Shown piece by piece: positions 28,629 to 38,911 of a stretch of DNA of 64,000 nt. This DNA comes from Saccharofermentans sp. (GTDB lineage Bacteria; Bacillota; Clostridia; Saccharofermentanales; Saccharofermentanaceae), in assembly GCA_024683485.1 (NCBI GenBank), contig JAIKYD010000040.1, positions 1-64,000 of the forward strand, given 5' to 3'. The notes beneath the pieces are model-generated. The model did no database searches. It saw only the letters and a program-made list of their open reading frames with translations, and was not told where the DNA came from. The first letter of the stretch is position 1. The number at the start of each line of letters is the position of its first letter. A program made the position numbers and the translations under genes.

Positions 28629-29591
28629 TCATGAAACTTCCTGCTCAGTTTCAGTCATCATATTGAGTGAACCATCAACAATACTGTATTTGTAGATGTT
28701 GTCCGAGAGCCTTTCTGATTCTCTGACGTGTTCCAGGTTGCTTTCTCTTACTATGGCCTTAAGTCTGGAACTTTCTTTGAAAGCATCTGTTGAGACTACG
28801 ATAAGATCATGTATTGAAGACGGAAGAATATAACAATCCGTTCCGATATTCTTTACGACTTCTCCCAAAACATCCGAATAAAGAAGAGCATTCGCACCGA
28901 AGAATTCATACTCATTGCTGATAACATATACGCGTTCTTTTGCAGGTATCTTCTCTATATCCGGAAAAGACTCCATAACATCATTGTCATCCGCACCCCA
29001 CTTACGCATGAGACGCCCCATGGTTTCCTCTATACGTTCGCTCTTAAAAGGAAAAAGCTTCTTTGTATTCTTCATCGCGAGACTGTAAAGAAGCTTTTCA
29101 GGAATATCATCTACGCTTGCTACATCGTGCGTTATCAGGAATCCGGAAACACCTGTCTCGTCTATCCTGACTATGACACGGTAAACAACCGAAAGATCCA
29201 TAAATTCCCTGTGAGGACATAAATCGATCATCTCCCTGTTTTCTTTGGTATTAACGACCTGGAATATGATCCTGTCCTTCATTGATGCAAGATCGAGTTT
29301 TAGGATATCCTCAGGAAGATACTTCAGTGATTCTTCAAGATATATTGCCTGATCAGACATAACCTTCTCAAACGAGTCACAGTTCCTGTACTGTTCGTAC
29401 ATCCGTTCCATATAGAAAGTCGGACTGCAGAAAGTACCCTTGGCACATTTAGGTTTCATTACTATGCCCGTAAGGCAGCCGTTAACCTTTGGAACCCTCC
29501 TGAGTTCGAGTTCACAGTCCGAATACCTCTCCGGCATGTAATCAAGAAATTCCTTCATTACTCTTTTCTTAAAATTCTCGTAACTCAACAT
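28629..29591 (-). CDS. DUF5688-like family protein
   Basis: MLSYENFKKRVMKEFLDYMPERYSDCELELRRVPKVNGCLTGI resembles DUF5688 proteins of Lachnospiraceae/Clostridia; ACGGAGG RBS supports the start at 29591 rather than 29696. Confidence 0.65.
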   Translation of the reverse strand: MLSYENFKKRVMKEFLDYMPERYSDCELELRRVPKVNGCLTGIVMKPKCAKGTFCSPTFYMERMYEQYRNCDSFEKVMSDQAIYLEESLKYLPEDILKLDLASMKDRIIFQVVNTKENREMIDLCPHREFMDLSVVYRVIVRIDETGVSGFLITHDVASVDDIPEKLLYSLAMKNTKKLFPFKSERIEETMGRLMRKWGADDNDVMESFPDIEKIPAKERVYVISNEYEFFGANALLYSDVLGEVVKNIGTDCYILPSSIHDLIVVSTDAFKESSRLKAIVRESNLEHVRESERLSDNIYKYSIVDGSLNMMTETEQEVS

Positions 29592-29624
29592 TTTCTTAAA
29601 CCTCCGTAAATATTTTTTTGCAAC

Positions 29625-29652
29625 AAAAAACGCACCCCGAAGGATGCGTTCA
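29625..29652 (-). terminator. Intrinsic terminator (UUCG loop) between thiN and the DUF5688-like gene
   Basis: Minus strand AACGCATCC-TTCG-GGGTGCGTTTTTTG. Confidence 0.85.
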
Positions 29653-29722
29653 TTTATTTGCACTATAAGTTTATTCGCTTTTAGAGTCTCATTCAATAGC
29701 CCAAAGTCTCAATTTTGGCACC

Positions 29723-30391
29723 CTAATTTGCAAATGTTGCGGTCACCAAAAGCAGTCCGGCCTTGATAGATATGGCGATTCTGCCATTTTTGTCTATTGG
29801 ATGGTTCGAGAATGAGAAAGTCGGTCCAGCAGGTAATTCAGCATCTTCAAGAGGATAATATAATCCACTTGTCGTAACACCTTTAACGGGCTGCGCAAAA
29901 TCCCATGGAACGAGTGATACCGAGACGGGTCCATCAATATTGCTCACGTCGAACTCAACAGAATCCTCACCTGAAAGAGGATAGCAATAAGTCCTGCCGT
30001 CAGAGACCGTGATCTTACGGCCTTCTTCTCGAAGTTTCAAAGAAAGCTGAAGATTGGCAATGACATGATCGAGCCTTCCGGAACAAGGGGCAACAAGAAA
30101 GATTTCATCATCAAATGTCTTGCTTAATGCTATCTCCGTATCAGTCCAGTCTTTCTCGACCGGATACTTCTCAATATAAACGTTATGGGAATTGATGAAT
30201 TCCAAGCCTTCCGCGGTTATGGAATCCATATCTCCGACAACAAGATCAGGAATAATACCGTGATGCGCAAGGAAATCACAGCCGCCGTCGCAGCCGATTA
30301 TAACCGTATCTTCAGTTTGATCAGAAAGCCGCCTGATAAGGTCCGCCGCTTCAGAAGGCAACGGTCCGCCGGTTACGATAATGTACAGCAT
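29723..30391 (-). CDS. thiN: Thiamine pyrophosphokinase
   Basis: IIGCDGGCDFLAHHGIIPDLVVGDMDSI, YPVEKDWTDTEIAL, GRLDHVIANLQL. Confidence 0.93.
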   Translation of the reverse strand: MLYIIVTGGPLPSEAADLIRRLSDQTEDTVIIGCDGGCDFLAHHGIIPDLVVGDMDSITAEGLEFINSHNVYIEKYPVEKDWTDTEIALSKTFDDEIFLVAPCSGRLDHVIANLQLSLKLREEGRKITVSDGRTYCYPLSGEDSVEFDVSNIDGPVSVSLVPWDFAQPVKGVTTSGLYYPLEDAELPAGPTFSFSNHPIDKNGRIAISIKAGLLLVTATFAN

Positions 30392-31035
30392 CTTTTCAGT
30401 TCATCTACTGCTGCTGCGGGATCATCAGCATGGAACACGCTGCTTCCGGCAACAAAGAGCCTTGCTCCCGCTTCATATATCTTCTTTATATTCTCAGCAC
30501 AAACACCGCCGTCAACCGAGATTACAGTATCAGCGTGTCTGTCATCAATCTCTTTTCTAAGTCTCCTGATCCTCTCATCGGAAGATTCAAGATAACCCTG
30601 ACCGCCGAATCCGGGATATACTGTCATCACCAGGATGATATCAACCTTGCCGATATACGGAAAAACCTTCTCGACCGGGGTATCAGGATGAACGGATATC
30701 CCCGCACTCTTTCCTAATGCCCTGATCTCATCGATAAGTGCATCAGGATCTTCAGAACACTCAACATGGAATGTGATATTGTCTGAACCGGCATCCGCAA
30801 ACGCTTTGATATACTGTTCAGGATTTGTGATCATGAGGTGAGTAAAAAACTTCATGTCTGTATATTTCCTGATAGACTGAATAACAGGGATACCGAACGA
30901 GATATTGTTTACATAATGACCGTCCATAACGTCAATATGAAGATAATCCGCATTGTTCTCCACAGCCTTTATGTCTCTCATAAGATAGCCGAAATCAGCG
31001 GCAAGAATAGAAGGTGCTATCCCGATATCTTTCAT
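30373..31035 (-). CDS. rpe: Ribulose-phosphate 3-epimerase
   Basis: IAPSILAADFGYL, LHIDVMDGHYVNNISFG, VMTVYPGFGGQGY, ISVDGGV, FVAGSSVF. Confidence 0.95.
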   Translation of the reverse strand: MKDIGIAPSILAADFGYLMRDIKAVENNADYLHIDVMDGHYVNNISFGIPVIQSIRKYTDMKFFTHLMITNPEQYIKAFADAGSDNITFHVECSEDPDALIDEIRALGKSAGISVHPDTPVEKVFPYIGKVDIILVMTVYPGFGGQGYLESSDERIRRLRKEIDDRHADTVISVDGGVCAENIKKIYEAGARLFVAGSSVFHADDPAAAVDELKRCCTLS

Positions 31036-31958
31036 AGCTTTCTCCTGTGCTTATAGTTATTCCTGTTATCGTAAAGTTCTGTATAAAAGCCCGTATATCT
31101 CTCATACCGTCCCTGGTCGATAATTCCTTCTTCCAAAGCTTTCCTTACGACACAGCCGTCTTCTTTCCGGTGTGAGCAATCGTCAAACCTGCAGCCGGTC
31201 GCAATAGCCGTGATCTCAGGAAATCCTGAAAGGACATCCCTGTAATCAACGCCCTGGTCCTCCAGTGACAACGAGGTAAATCCCGGAGTGTCGCAGATAA
31301 AACCGTCAAAGAACTCATGAAGCTCCACATGTCTAGTGGTATGTCTTCCGCGCTTTATCTTCGCACTGACTTCTCCCGTTTCCATCAGATCGAATCCCAG
31401 AAGCGAATTACAGAGGGTACTCTTACCAACACCCGAAGGTCCGGCAAAAGCGGCAATTCCATCACCTATTATATCCTTTAGATCACTTTTGGTAAGTGGC
31501 TTTTGAGGTGAAGATACAAGCACATAATAACCGGCCTTGGTGTAAACTGAACAAAGCATCTCCGAATCATCTCTGTTAAGATCGCTCTTTGTAAAGATGA
31601 TAACAGGTCTTATATTTCTCAAAGAACAGACAAGCAGCATCTTATCGAGCAATGTAAGATCCGGAGCAGGCTCCGTAACCGAAAATGTCAGAAGCATTAT
31701 AGACAGATTCGCAACAGGCGGTCTCTCTATAAAACTTAGCCGTTCCCCGATCTCAGTTATGACATACTCGACATCCGGATCACCGGATGGCATTATCGAG
31801 ACCCTGTCACCTATGGCAGGTTTTATCCCTGTATGTCTCAGGATACCTCTCGCGGCACATTGGGCATATTTATACTCACCGCAGTCCCTGAACCAGACGG
31901 TATATATACCGCCCACACCTTTTGTTATAACACCCTGGAAAGAATCAGATTCTGCCAT
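31032..31958 (-). CDS. rsgA: Ribosome small subunit-dependent GTPase A
   Basis: GPSGVGKSTLCNSLLG, GRHTTRHVELHE, ICDTPGFTSL, CRFDDCSHRKEDGCVV. Confidence 0.95.
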   Translation of the reverse strand: MAESDSFQGVITKGVGGIYTVWFRDCGEYKYAQCAARGILRHTGIKPAIGDRVSIMPSGDPDVEYVITEIGERLSFIERPPVANLSIMLLTFSVTEPAPDLTLLDKMLLVCSLRNIRPVIIFTKSDLNRDDSEMLCSVYTKAGYYVLVSSPQKPLTKSDLKDIIGDGIAAFAGPSGVGKSTLCNSLLGFDLMETGEVSAKIKRGRHTTRHVELHEFFDGFICDTPGFTSLSLEDQGVDYRDVLSGFPEITAIATGCRFDDCSHRKEDGCVVRKALEEGIIDQGRYERYTGFYTELYDNRNNYKHRRKL

Positions 31959-31969
31959 TTATTGCCAGC

Positions 31970-34114
31970 TTAACCGGGTTGGTTGGTCTGATTGTTCGGA
32001 TCTTCTGTATTCTCCGGCGGTGGCGGATTCGTCGGCGGTGGCGGAACCGGTGTATCTGTCGGCGGCGGAGGAACAGGCGTGTCCGTCGGCGGAGGAGGAA
32101 CCGGTGTCGGTGTATTCGTCGGCGGCGGTGTCGGCGTGGAAGTCGGAAGCGCAGAGAATACCGCCGTAAATGTTGTCGATTCCTTAACCACAAATGTATA
32201 TGTCGTGGAAAGTGCTATCTGGTTGCCGAACTGATCGAGCCAGCAATCGAACTTGAAGCCTGTTGCTGGAGTTGCCGTAAGCGTAACCTGCGTATCAAGC
32301 TGATACTGTCCGCCTCCGGATACCGTACCGCTTCCGGTCATAAGAACTGTAATCTCAGCCTGCGGAGGAGTAGGTGTAGGTGTTCCTCCGTTCTGATAAT
32401 CCTCATGCGTTCCGATATAGAGCTTGACCGTGGATTTTCTTGCAACGGTCGTGCCGGACACAGGATTCGTAAGAATTACGAACTGCTGGCTTGCAGGGAG
32501 TGCACGCACTTCAGGCGAACCTTCGACAGTATAGTTCAGATTACTCTCCTGAAGGATATCGGAAGCCTCCGATACACTCTTTCCGACAACATCCGGAACA
32601 ACGCTCGATGTTGGTTCAGTCGCATAAACGATGATTATCGTATCACCTCTTAAAACCTGGGTGTTCGCCTCAGGTTCGGTCCTGATAACGAGTCCCGGCT
32701 CAACCGAATCTGACGGTTCCGGACGCAGTGAGAACTTAAGGCCCAGGTTCTGCAGGGACTTAAAGCAGTTCTCATAATTGGTGTTTGCATAGTCCTGAAG
32801 GATAATATATTCATCAGCTGAAGATACAGTAATGACAAGATTGCTGATCCTGTTCGCTGTTGAGATAACGACTCCCTGCTGGATGCTCTGTGCAATAACA
32901 ACACCTGGATCATATGCGTCAGTTACCTTATACTCAACTGTATAGAAAACCTGGGCAGCATCGAGTTTTCTTATTACTTCGTCAGCTGTCAGTCCGACGT
33001 AATTCTCAACCTCATAATCCGTGTTCTGTTCGATCTCAGTGGCATTGCCTACAGCTCTTATGACAAGAATTCCTATACCGATAAGAACACCGACTATAAC
33101 TACAATGATAAGAGCCAGCAGGACATTATCCCTGAATCTTGAGATACGCCTCGATTCAGCGCTCTTCTCTATCTCAGAGATCTTCTCATATTCAGGATCC
33201 TGCCTGAATGAAATGTTTGTATCCGTGCTCGTATTCTTATCGGGAACATTTTTGATCACACCATAGATACCGTTCGGATCCACGAGCAGTGAATCAAGTT
33301 CGGTTACAAGCTGACGCATCGTCTGATAACGTCTCTCAGGTGATTTCTGCATACACTTTGCGATAATGGAATCAAGACCTTTCGGTATTCCCTGCATGAG
33401 GGAAGAAGGCACCGGAGGTGTCTCCTGAAGATGCTTGACTGCAATAGCAACATTGGAATCGCCGTCAAAAGGAAGTCTTCCTGTTACCATCTCGAAAAGC
33501 GTAACGCCCAGAGAATAGATATCTGACTGAGGACCAACATTGCCTCCTCTTGCCTGCTCCGGTGAGAAATAATGTACCGAGCCCATCTGGACACCGGTCA
33601 TAGTAATGGTGGTTGAAGATGCCGCACGCGCAATGCCGAAGTCGGTTATTTTCGCAATACGGTCACGCGAGATAAGAATATTCTGTGGCTTGATATCACG
33701 GTGAACTATACCGTTCTGGTGGGCATAATCCAAAGCCAGACCGATCTGGATCACGATCGGCACAGCATTGCGCCAGTCAAGATGTCCGTTCTGGTTAATA
33801 AGATCCTTTACTGTGATGCCTTCGATATACTCCTGAACGATGTATCTGAAGTTGCCCTCATGACCTACACCGTACACCTTAACGATATTTGCGTGATTCA
33901 GGGAAGCAACTGACTTGGCCTCCGCATCAAACCTTCTGATAAAATCCTCATCAGACGAGAATTCCGGCTTCAATATCTTTATGGCAACATTAGTGCCTGT
34001 ATTCATATCGATTCCGAGATAAACGTTGGCCATACCGCCAGAGCCTATAAGCTTGACGATCCTGTACTTATTCGCAAATATCATGCCCTCAGGGCCGTGA
34101 ACCTGATTTGCCAT
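31970..34114 (-). CDS. prkC: PASTA-domain Ser/Thr protein kinase with an InlB-B-repeat-like module and Pro/Thr-rich tail
   Basis: IVKLIGSGGMANVYLG, IVHRDIKPQNIL, ITDFGIARA, TM helix LLALIIVVIVGVLIGIGILVI, PASTA-like repeats, then GSGTVSGGGQYQLDTQVTLTATPATGFKFDCWLD and (PVPPPPTDT)n. Confidence 0.93.
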   Translation of the reverse strand: MANQVHGPEGMIFANKYRIVKLIGSGGMANVYLGIDMNTGTNVAIKILKPEFSSDEDFIRRFDAEAKSVASLNHANIVKVYGVGHEGNFRYIVQEYIEGITVKDLINQNGHLDWRNAVPIVIQIGLALDYAHQNGIVHRDIKPQNILISRDRIAKITDFGIARAASSTTITMTGVQMGSVHYFSPEQARGGNVGPQSDIYSLGVTLFEMVTGRLPFDGDSNVAIAVKHLQETPPVPSSLMQGIPKGLDSIIAKCMQKSPERRYQTMRQLVTELDSLLVDPNGIYGVIKNVPDKNTSTDTNISFRQDPEYEKISEIEKSAESRRISRFRDNVLLALIIVVIVGVLIGIGILVIRAVGNATEIEQNTDYEVENYVGLTADEVIRKLDAAQVFYTVEYKVTDAYDPGVVIAQSIQQGVVISTANRISNLVITVSSADEYIILQDYANTNYENCFKSLQNLGLKFSLRPEPSDSVEPGLVIRTEPEANTQVLRGDTIIIVYATEPTSSVVPDVVGKSVSEASDILQESNLNYTVEGSPEVRALPASQQFVILTNPVSGTTVARKSTVKLYIGTHEDYQNGGTPTPTPPQAEITVLMTGSGTVSGGGQYQLDTQVTLTATPATGFKFDCWLDQFGNQIALSTTYTFVVKESTTFTAVFSALPTSTPTPPPTNTPTPVPPPPTDTPVPPPPTDTPVPPPPTNPPPPENTEDPNNQTNQPG

Positions 34115-34122
34115 AATTCCCC

Positions 34123-34869
34123 CTATAATCCGGCTATAGGCGCTGCCTTGCCGACGGTTACCGTAATATTGTCACTGCTCTTCCCTTCAAGAGCCTGATT
34201 GATCAATTTAGCGCAAATGCCCTCAAGGTTATTGCGTTCTGAGGCGCAGGCCTTGAACTGTTCATTGCTCATAAAGGAGAAAAGTCCGTCCGAGCACAGA
34301 AAGACCAAATCGCCGTAATTTATATTATAACTGTAAACGTCAGGATTGAGATACTGATTCTCACCAAGAACCTTGAGCAGTCTGCTCCTGCCGGGATGAT
34401 ATTTAGCCTCATCTTCAGTAATCAGTCCCTGTTTAACAAGCCTTCCTGCCTGGTTGTGATCCTCTGTCAGCTTTATGAGTTCGCTGCCATGGAGCATATA
34501 ACCTCTCGTATCTCCGATATGAGCGATCGTCAGCTCCGTTCCTTTAAGCAGGGCAACAGTCAGTGTCGTACACATTCCCATACGTTCCCTGTGTTCCAGG
34601 CAATCGTGGAGGATCCTGATATTAGCCTTGTTATAAACAGTCTTCAGATAGAAAGGCAGATCCTCTCTCTCTTTAACAAATGGAAGACTCTCTTTGAACT
34701 CCTGAATAACGGAATCTACGGCTATCCTGCTCGCAATCTCTCCGCAGGCTTCACCTCCGACACCGTCTGCCACAGCCATGCAAAGACAGTTGCCTACCAT
34801 TTCATACGCAAAACTGTCTTCATTCATGTCCCGGACAGGACCCTTTTCTGTCATTCCGAATGCTAACAT
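34123..34869 (-). CDS. prpC: PP2C-family Ser/Thr phosphatase
   Basis: GPVRDMNEDSF, VADGVGGEACGEIAS, IAHIGDTRGYML, SSDNITVTV. Start at 34869 (AGAGGAAACGGG RBS) inside the 3' end of rlmN. Confidence 0.93.
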   Translation of the reverse strand: MLAFGMTEKGPVRDMNEDSFAYEMVGNCLCMAVADGVGGEACGEIASRIAVDSVIQEFKESLPFVKEREDLPFYLKTVYNKANIRILHDCLEHRERMGMCTTLTVALLKGTELTIAHIGDTRGYMLHGSELIKLTEDHNQAGRLVKQGLITEDEAKYHPGRSRLLKVLGENQYLNPDVYSYNINYGDLVFLCSDGLFSFMSNEQFKACASERNNLEGICAKLINQALEGKSSDNITVTVGKAAPIAGL

Positions 34870-35903
34870 CCCGTTTCCTCTATTTTTCCTCTGCGTAGCT
34901 GTCCGCAAGCAGCCATAATATCAGAGCCCATCTCACGCCTTATAGTTGCATTGATTCCGCCGGATTCAAGAATATCCCTGAACTGCCTTACTTTCGCAGG
35001 TGATGAAGATTTGAATACCGTTCCTGGAACCTCGTTTGCAGCAATAAGATTGACGTGATAGAGACCTCCTTTTAAGAGTTTTACCAATTCGGCTGCACAT
35101 TCAGGTGTGTCATTTACTCCTGCGAATAGACTGTACTCAAAAGTAACTCTTCTGTTCGTTGTTTCTGTGTAGTCCTTGCAGGCCTTCATAAGCTGTTGCA
35201 CCGTGTATGCCTTCGCCACAGGCATGAGTTTCTTCCTGAGTTCATCGTTGGGAGCATGAAGAGATATCGAGAGATTTACCTGAAGCCCCTCTCTTGTAAA
35301 TTCTTCTATCTTCGGTACAAGACCGCATGTTGAAAGGGTAATATGTCTCGCACCGAGATTCAGGCCTTCCGGATCATTGGCAAGTCTGATAAATCCCATT
35401 ACGTTTTCATAATTATCGAAAGGCTCGCCGATACCCATTATCACGACACTTCTGATCCTTTCACCGATTATCTTCTGTGTTACGGCAATCTGCGCAAGGA
35501 TCTCTCCTGAAGTCAAAGATCTCCCGAACCCGATCTTTGCCGATGCACAGAAAGCACAGCCCATCCTGCATCCCGCCTGTGATGAAACACATACGGATAT
35601 TCCAGGCTTATACCGCATTGCTACGGTCTCGATTATATTTCCGTCATAAAGTGCATATACAAACTTCTCTGTACCGTCGATCTTAGATGCAAGATGCTCT
35701 CGTAATTCGAATCCACCGAAAATGAAATCCTCTTCAAGCATTGCCCTTACGTTTTTCGGGACATTGGTCATGTCATCAGTCTTAATACATCCAGACGAAA
35801 GCCAGCCATAGATCTGGGATGCACGGTATTTTGGAACTCCCCTGTTCTCACACCATCCGGTAAGGTCTTTAAGATTCAGATCCAGACAGAACTTCTCTTT
35901 CAA
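34863..35903 (-). CDS. rlmN: 23S rRNA (adenine2503-C2)-methyltransferase
   Basis: SSQAGCRMGCAFCASAKIGFGRSL (CX3CX2C), VVIMGIGEPFDNYENV, SLHAPNDELRKKLMPV. Probable TTG start at 35903 behind AAAGGAAG; the ORF track gives 35957. Confidence 0.93.
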   Translation of the reverse strand: MKEKFCLDLNLKDLTGWCENRGVPKYRASQIYGWLSSGCIKTDDMTNVPKNVRAMLEEDFIFGGFELREHLASKIDGTEKFVYALYDGNIIETVAMRYKPGISVCVSSQAGCRMGCAFCASAKIGFGRSLTSGEILAQIAVTQKIIGERIRSVVIMGIGEPFDNYENVMGFIRLANDPEGLNLGARHITLSTCGLVPKIEEFTREGLQVNLSISLHAPNDELRKKLMPVAKAYTVQQLMKACKDYTETTNRRVTFEYSLFAGVNDTPECAAELVKLLKGGLYHVNLIAANEVPGTVFKSSSPAKVRQFRDILESGGINATIRREMGSDIMAACGQLRRGKIEETGC

Positions 35904-35905
35904 AA

Positions 35906-37321
35906 TCAGTCTTCCTTTCTGTCTTTTTCCATTCTGCAGATAAAGAAACCCTCGCATCCATCAATATGAGGAAGAAGAGTGATCATTCCGTTGGAAGCAG
36001 TCATTTCCCTCTCATCATCCATATAGATATCCGCAGGAAGATATTTATTGATCGGAACAGTATGGAATCTTCTGTGTTCCGAAAGAAACAATTCTATCTG
36101 ATTCTCATTCTCATCGGAATTCAGGGTACATGTGCAGTATATGAGAGTTCCGCCCGGACGGACCATCTTGCATGCATGGTCAAGTATCGAATACTGAAGC
36201 GGAATAAGTTCATCGAGCTCATCATATGTGAATTTCTCTCTTATATCAGGCTTTCTGCCCAGTAGTCCCAAACCACTGCAAGGGACATCACATAAAACAA
36301 TATCATAGGTCTTTTTGGAATCTCTGTCGTCCTTGTTGATATTCGAAGCATCAGCACAAAAAGTCTCGATTGAAGTAAGACCCAGTCTCTTGCAGTTATC
36401 CCTTACGAGCTTAAGTCTGGCCTCATTTATATCTACAGCGATAATTGAAAGATCATCCCTGCACATCTGCGCCATGTGTGTGGATTTTCCGCCCGGTGCA
36501 GCACAACAGTCAAGTATCTTATCAGCTACTCTCGGATGAGCAATATGCGCAACGAGCATTGCACCCTGGCCCTGAACAAACATACCATACTTATTGAAAC
36601 ATTCTGATCTCTCAATACCGTTAAGGCCTCCGGTTATCTCTACACAGTCAGGAATAAAACTTCCCTTTACAGCTGTAATGCCTTCCTTCCCGAGTTCTTT
36701 GATCAGTGAATCCCGGTCAATCTTATGTGCATCAAATCTGACAGTAATATGTGCAGGTTCAAGAAGAGCTTTTCCTATTTCAAAAGCTGTCTGCTTGCCG
36801 AAATCCTTCTTGAAGATACCGTAGATCTCAGGCTTTAACGCAACCCTGATACCCGGCTTAAACTGCTCGAGATATCTCTTGGCCTCAGGACACTCGGTAA
36901 ACTTTCTCAGAACAGCGTTAACATATCCCGAGGCTTTATGATTGTATTTCTTGGTTATCTCAACTGATGCGTCGACTGCTGCGTAATCCGGGATATTATT
37001 ACCGAACTGGATCTGCCATACAGCCATTCTTACAGCAGTCCTGGCAACAGGATCCATCAGTTCAACTTCTTCCTTGGTAAGATGCCTGATAAGAAAATCT
37101 ATCGTAAATGTATATGTCAGCGTTCCATAGAGCATTGCCCTGGCAAAATCGATCTTCTTTCCGGCTTCCGATGCAATCTTATCTGCTTTCTTTATAACAA
37201 GATTTGAATAGGCATCTTTCTCATAAACCCAGTAGAGCATGAGAAAACAAAGTTCCCTCTCGTTATCTTCAGCAATAATCTTCTGCAGTTCTTTTTTCTT
37301 GTATTTGATCTCGTCAGGCAT
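35906..37321 (-). CDS. rsmB: 16S rRNA (cytosine967-C5)-methyltransferase RsmB
   Basis: NusB-like N-terminus; DCCAAPGGKSTHMAQM, LCDVPCSGLGLLGRKPDIR, YCTCTLNSDENENQI. Confidence 0.93.
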   Translation of the reverse strand: MPDEIKYKKKELQKIIAEDNERELCFLMLYWVYEKDAYSNLVIKKADKIASEAGKKIDFARAMLYGTLTYTFTIDFLIRHLTKEEVELMDPVARTAVRMAVWQIQFGNNIPDYAAVDASVEITKKYNHKASGYVNAVLRKFTECPEAKRYLEQFKPGIRVALKPEIYGIFKKDFGKQTAFEIGKALLEPAHITVRFDAHKIDRDSLIKELGKEGITAVKGSFIPDCVEITGGLNGIERSECFNKYGMFVQGQGAMLVAHIAHPRVADKILDCCAAPGGKSTHMAQMCRDDLSIIAVDINEARLKLVRDNCKRLGLTSIETFCADASNINKDDRDSKKTYDIVLCDVPCSGLGLLGRKPDIREKFTYDELDELIPLQYSILDHACKMVRPGGTLIYCTCTLNSDENENQIELFLSEHRRFHTVPINKYLPADIYMDDEREMTASNGMITLLPHIDGCEGFFICRMEKDRKED

Positions 37322-37331
37322 GAATCTGCTC

Positions 37332-38294
37332 CTATATGACAGGACTTCCTACAGCAAAATTATGTGCACAATCCCTTGCACTAAGCCTCTTGCCTCCAGG
37401 CTGCTGAAGTTCCTTTACCTTAATATATCCGTTACCACACTTTACGATAAGATTCTCTCCTTTGGCTCTTACCACAGTTCCCGGTGCTGAACTCATTAAT
37501 TCTCCGGGGATCATCTGATCTGCGTCATCTACTACTTCAGAATCGAGAACTTTAAGCTTTTTATCGTCTTTCATTACATAAGCACCGGGCCAGGCACTCA
37601 AAGCCCTCACCCTGTTATGTATCGCCAAGGCATCCTCTGACCATGAGAATTCGCCCTCTTCAGGTCTTATCGGAGGACATGAGGTAGCCTTGGTGTCATC
37701 CTGCTTTTCCGCAGCAATATCACCATTTACCCATTTGTCTATGATCTCAGGCAATTTGTCAGCACTGGCTCCGGCGAGCCTGTTCATAAGTGATTCAGTA
37801 TGTTCATTGGGATCTATCGCAACTTCAACTCTGTCGATCATGTCACCGGTATCCATGCCTGCATCCATCTTCATGAATGTTACACCGGTTACCGCATCAC
37901 CCTCCATTATAGCCCGCTGAACCGGGGAAGCGCCCCGTCTTGCAGGGAGAAGACTTCCGTGACAATTGATACATCCATATACAGGAAGATCCAGGACCGC
38001 TTGTGGAAGGATCTTTCCGTAAGCGGCCGTTACAATAAGATCAGGTGTATATGAAGCTAACCTTGAAAGAGCCTCTTCAGTCCTTAAAGAATCAGGCTGG
38101 TATACTTCAACACCATTCTCCAAAGCAAGCACTTTAACAGGCGGAGCAGTCAGGATATGCTTACGTCCTACAGGCTTGTCAGGCTGGCAAACCGCAAGAA
38201 CCACTTTAAACCCTGCATCGATCAACGCCTTGAGGTTGGTACCTGCAAAATCAGGCGTTCCCATGAATATTATCTTAAGATCACGCCTGTCCAA
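37332..38294 (-). CDS. fmt: Methionyl-tRNA formyltransferase
   Basis: KIIFMGTPDFAGTNLKAL, CINCHGSLLPARRGASPVQRAIMEGD, TGVTFMKMDAGMDTGDM. Confidence 0.95.
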   Translation of the reverse strand: MDRRDLKIIFMGTPDFAGTNLKALIDAGFKVVLAVCQPDKPVGRKHILTAPPVKVLALENGVEVYQPDSLRTEEALSRLASYTPDLIVTAAYGKILPQAVLDLPVYGCINCHGSLLPARRGASPVQRAIMEGDAVTGVTFMKMDAGMDTGDMIDRVEVAIDPNEHTESLMNRLAGASADKLPEIIDKWVNGDIAAEKQDDTKATSCPPIRPEEGEFSWSEDALAIHNRVRALSAWPGAYVMKDDKKLKVLDSEVVDDADQMIPGELMSSAPGTVVRAKGENLIVKCGNGYIKVKELQQPGGKRLSARDCAHNFAVGSPVI

Positions 38295-38297
38295 GTC

Positions 38298-38780
38298 TCA
38301 ATCCTCACTGTCTTCAGTCTTGTAGATTTTTCCGTCCACTGATTTATCTATAAAGAGAATACCATTCAAGTGGTCATTCTCATGGCATATGCATCTGGCC
38401 AGAAGATCATCAGCCTCAAGAACAAACTCTTCACCGTTTCTGTCAAGAGCTTTGATCTTTACATGCTGAGGTCTTTCCACTTCGCAGGTCTTGCCTGGAA
38501 CAGAAAGACATCCTTCATTATCTGTCTGGGAACCGGATGTCTCGATGATCTCGGGGTTAATGAACTCTATCAATCCGTGATCGTCGCCAACATCAACGAT
38601 AAACACTCTTCTCAATACACCAACCTGGGGAGCGGCTATTCCGATACCTCTTCCCTCAAAATACATTGTGTCAGCCATATCATCCAGGAGCTTAATGATC
38701 CTGGGACTTATCTCCTCCACCGGTCTGCTGGTCTTACGCAGAAGTGGATCGCCTTCTATTACCAGATTTCTTAAAGCCAT
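38298..38780 (-). CDS. def: Peptide deformylase
   Basis: GRGIGIAAPQVG, EGCLSVPG, CHENDHLNGILFID. Start at MALRNLV (38780). Confidence 0.95.
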   Translation of the reverse strand: MALRNLVIEGDPLLRKTSRPVEEISPRIIKLLDDMADTMYFEGRGIGIAAPQVGVLRRVFIVDVGDDHGLIEFINPEIIETSGSQTDNEGCLSVPGKTCEVERPQHVKIKALDRNGEEFVLEADDLLARCICHENDHLNGILFIDKSVDGKIYKTEDSED

Positions 38781-38911
38781 TAATATAGTCTCCAATCCAA
38801 ATTTTGCCTTATATATTATAATTTTTTAAATATAAATAAACAAGTTTGGATGAAGGACCTGTTAAGATCCCGGAATACTGTTTATATTGGTAATCATGAA
38901 TAAAAACCTTA

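Noticed and set aside
31979-32653. Arg/Cys-rich 224-aa plus-strand ORF and Arg-rich 31945..32193 minus ORF
   Set aside because: Alternative frames of the Pro/Thr repeat region of prkC; composition follows from the repeat.
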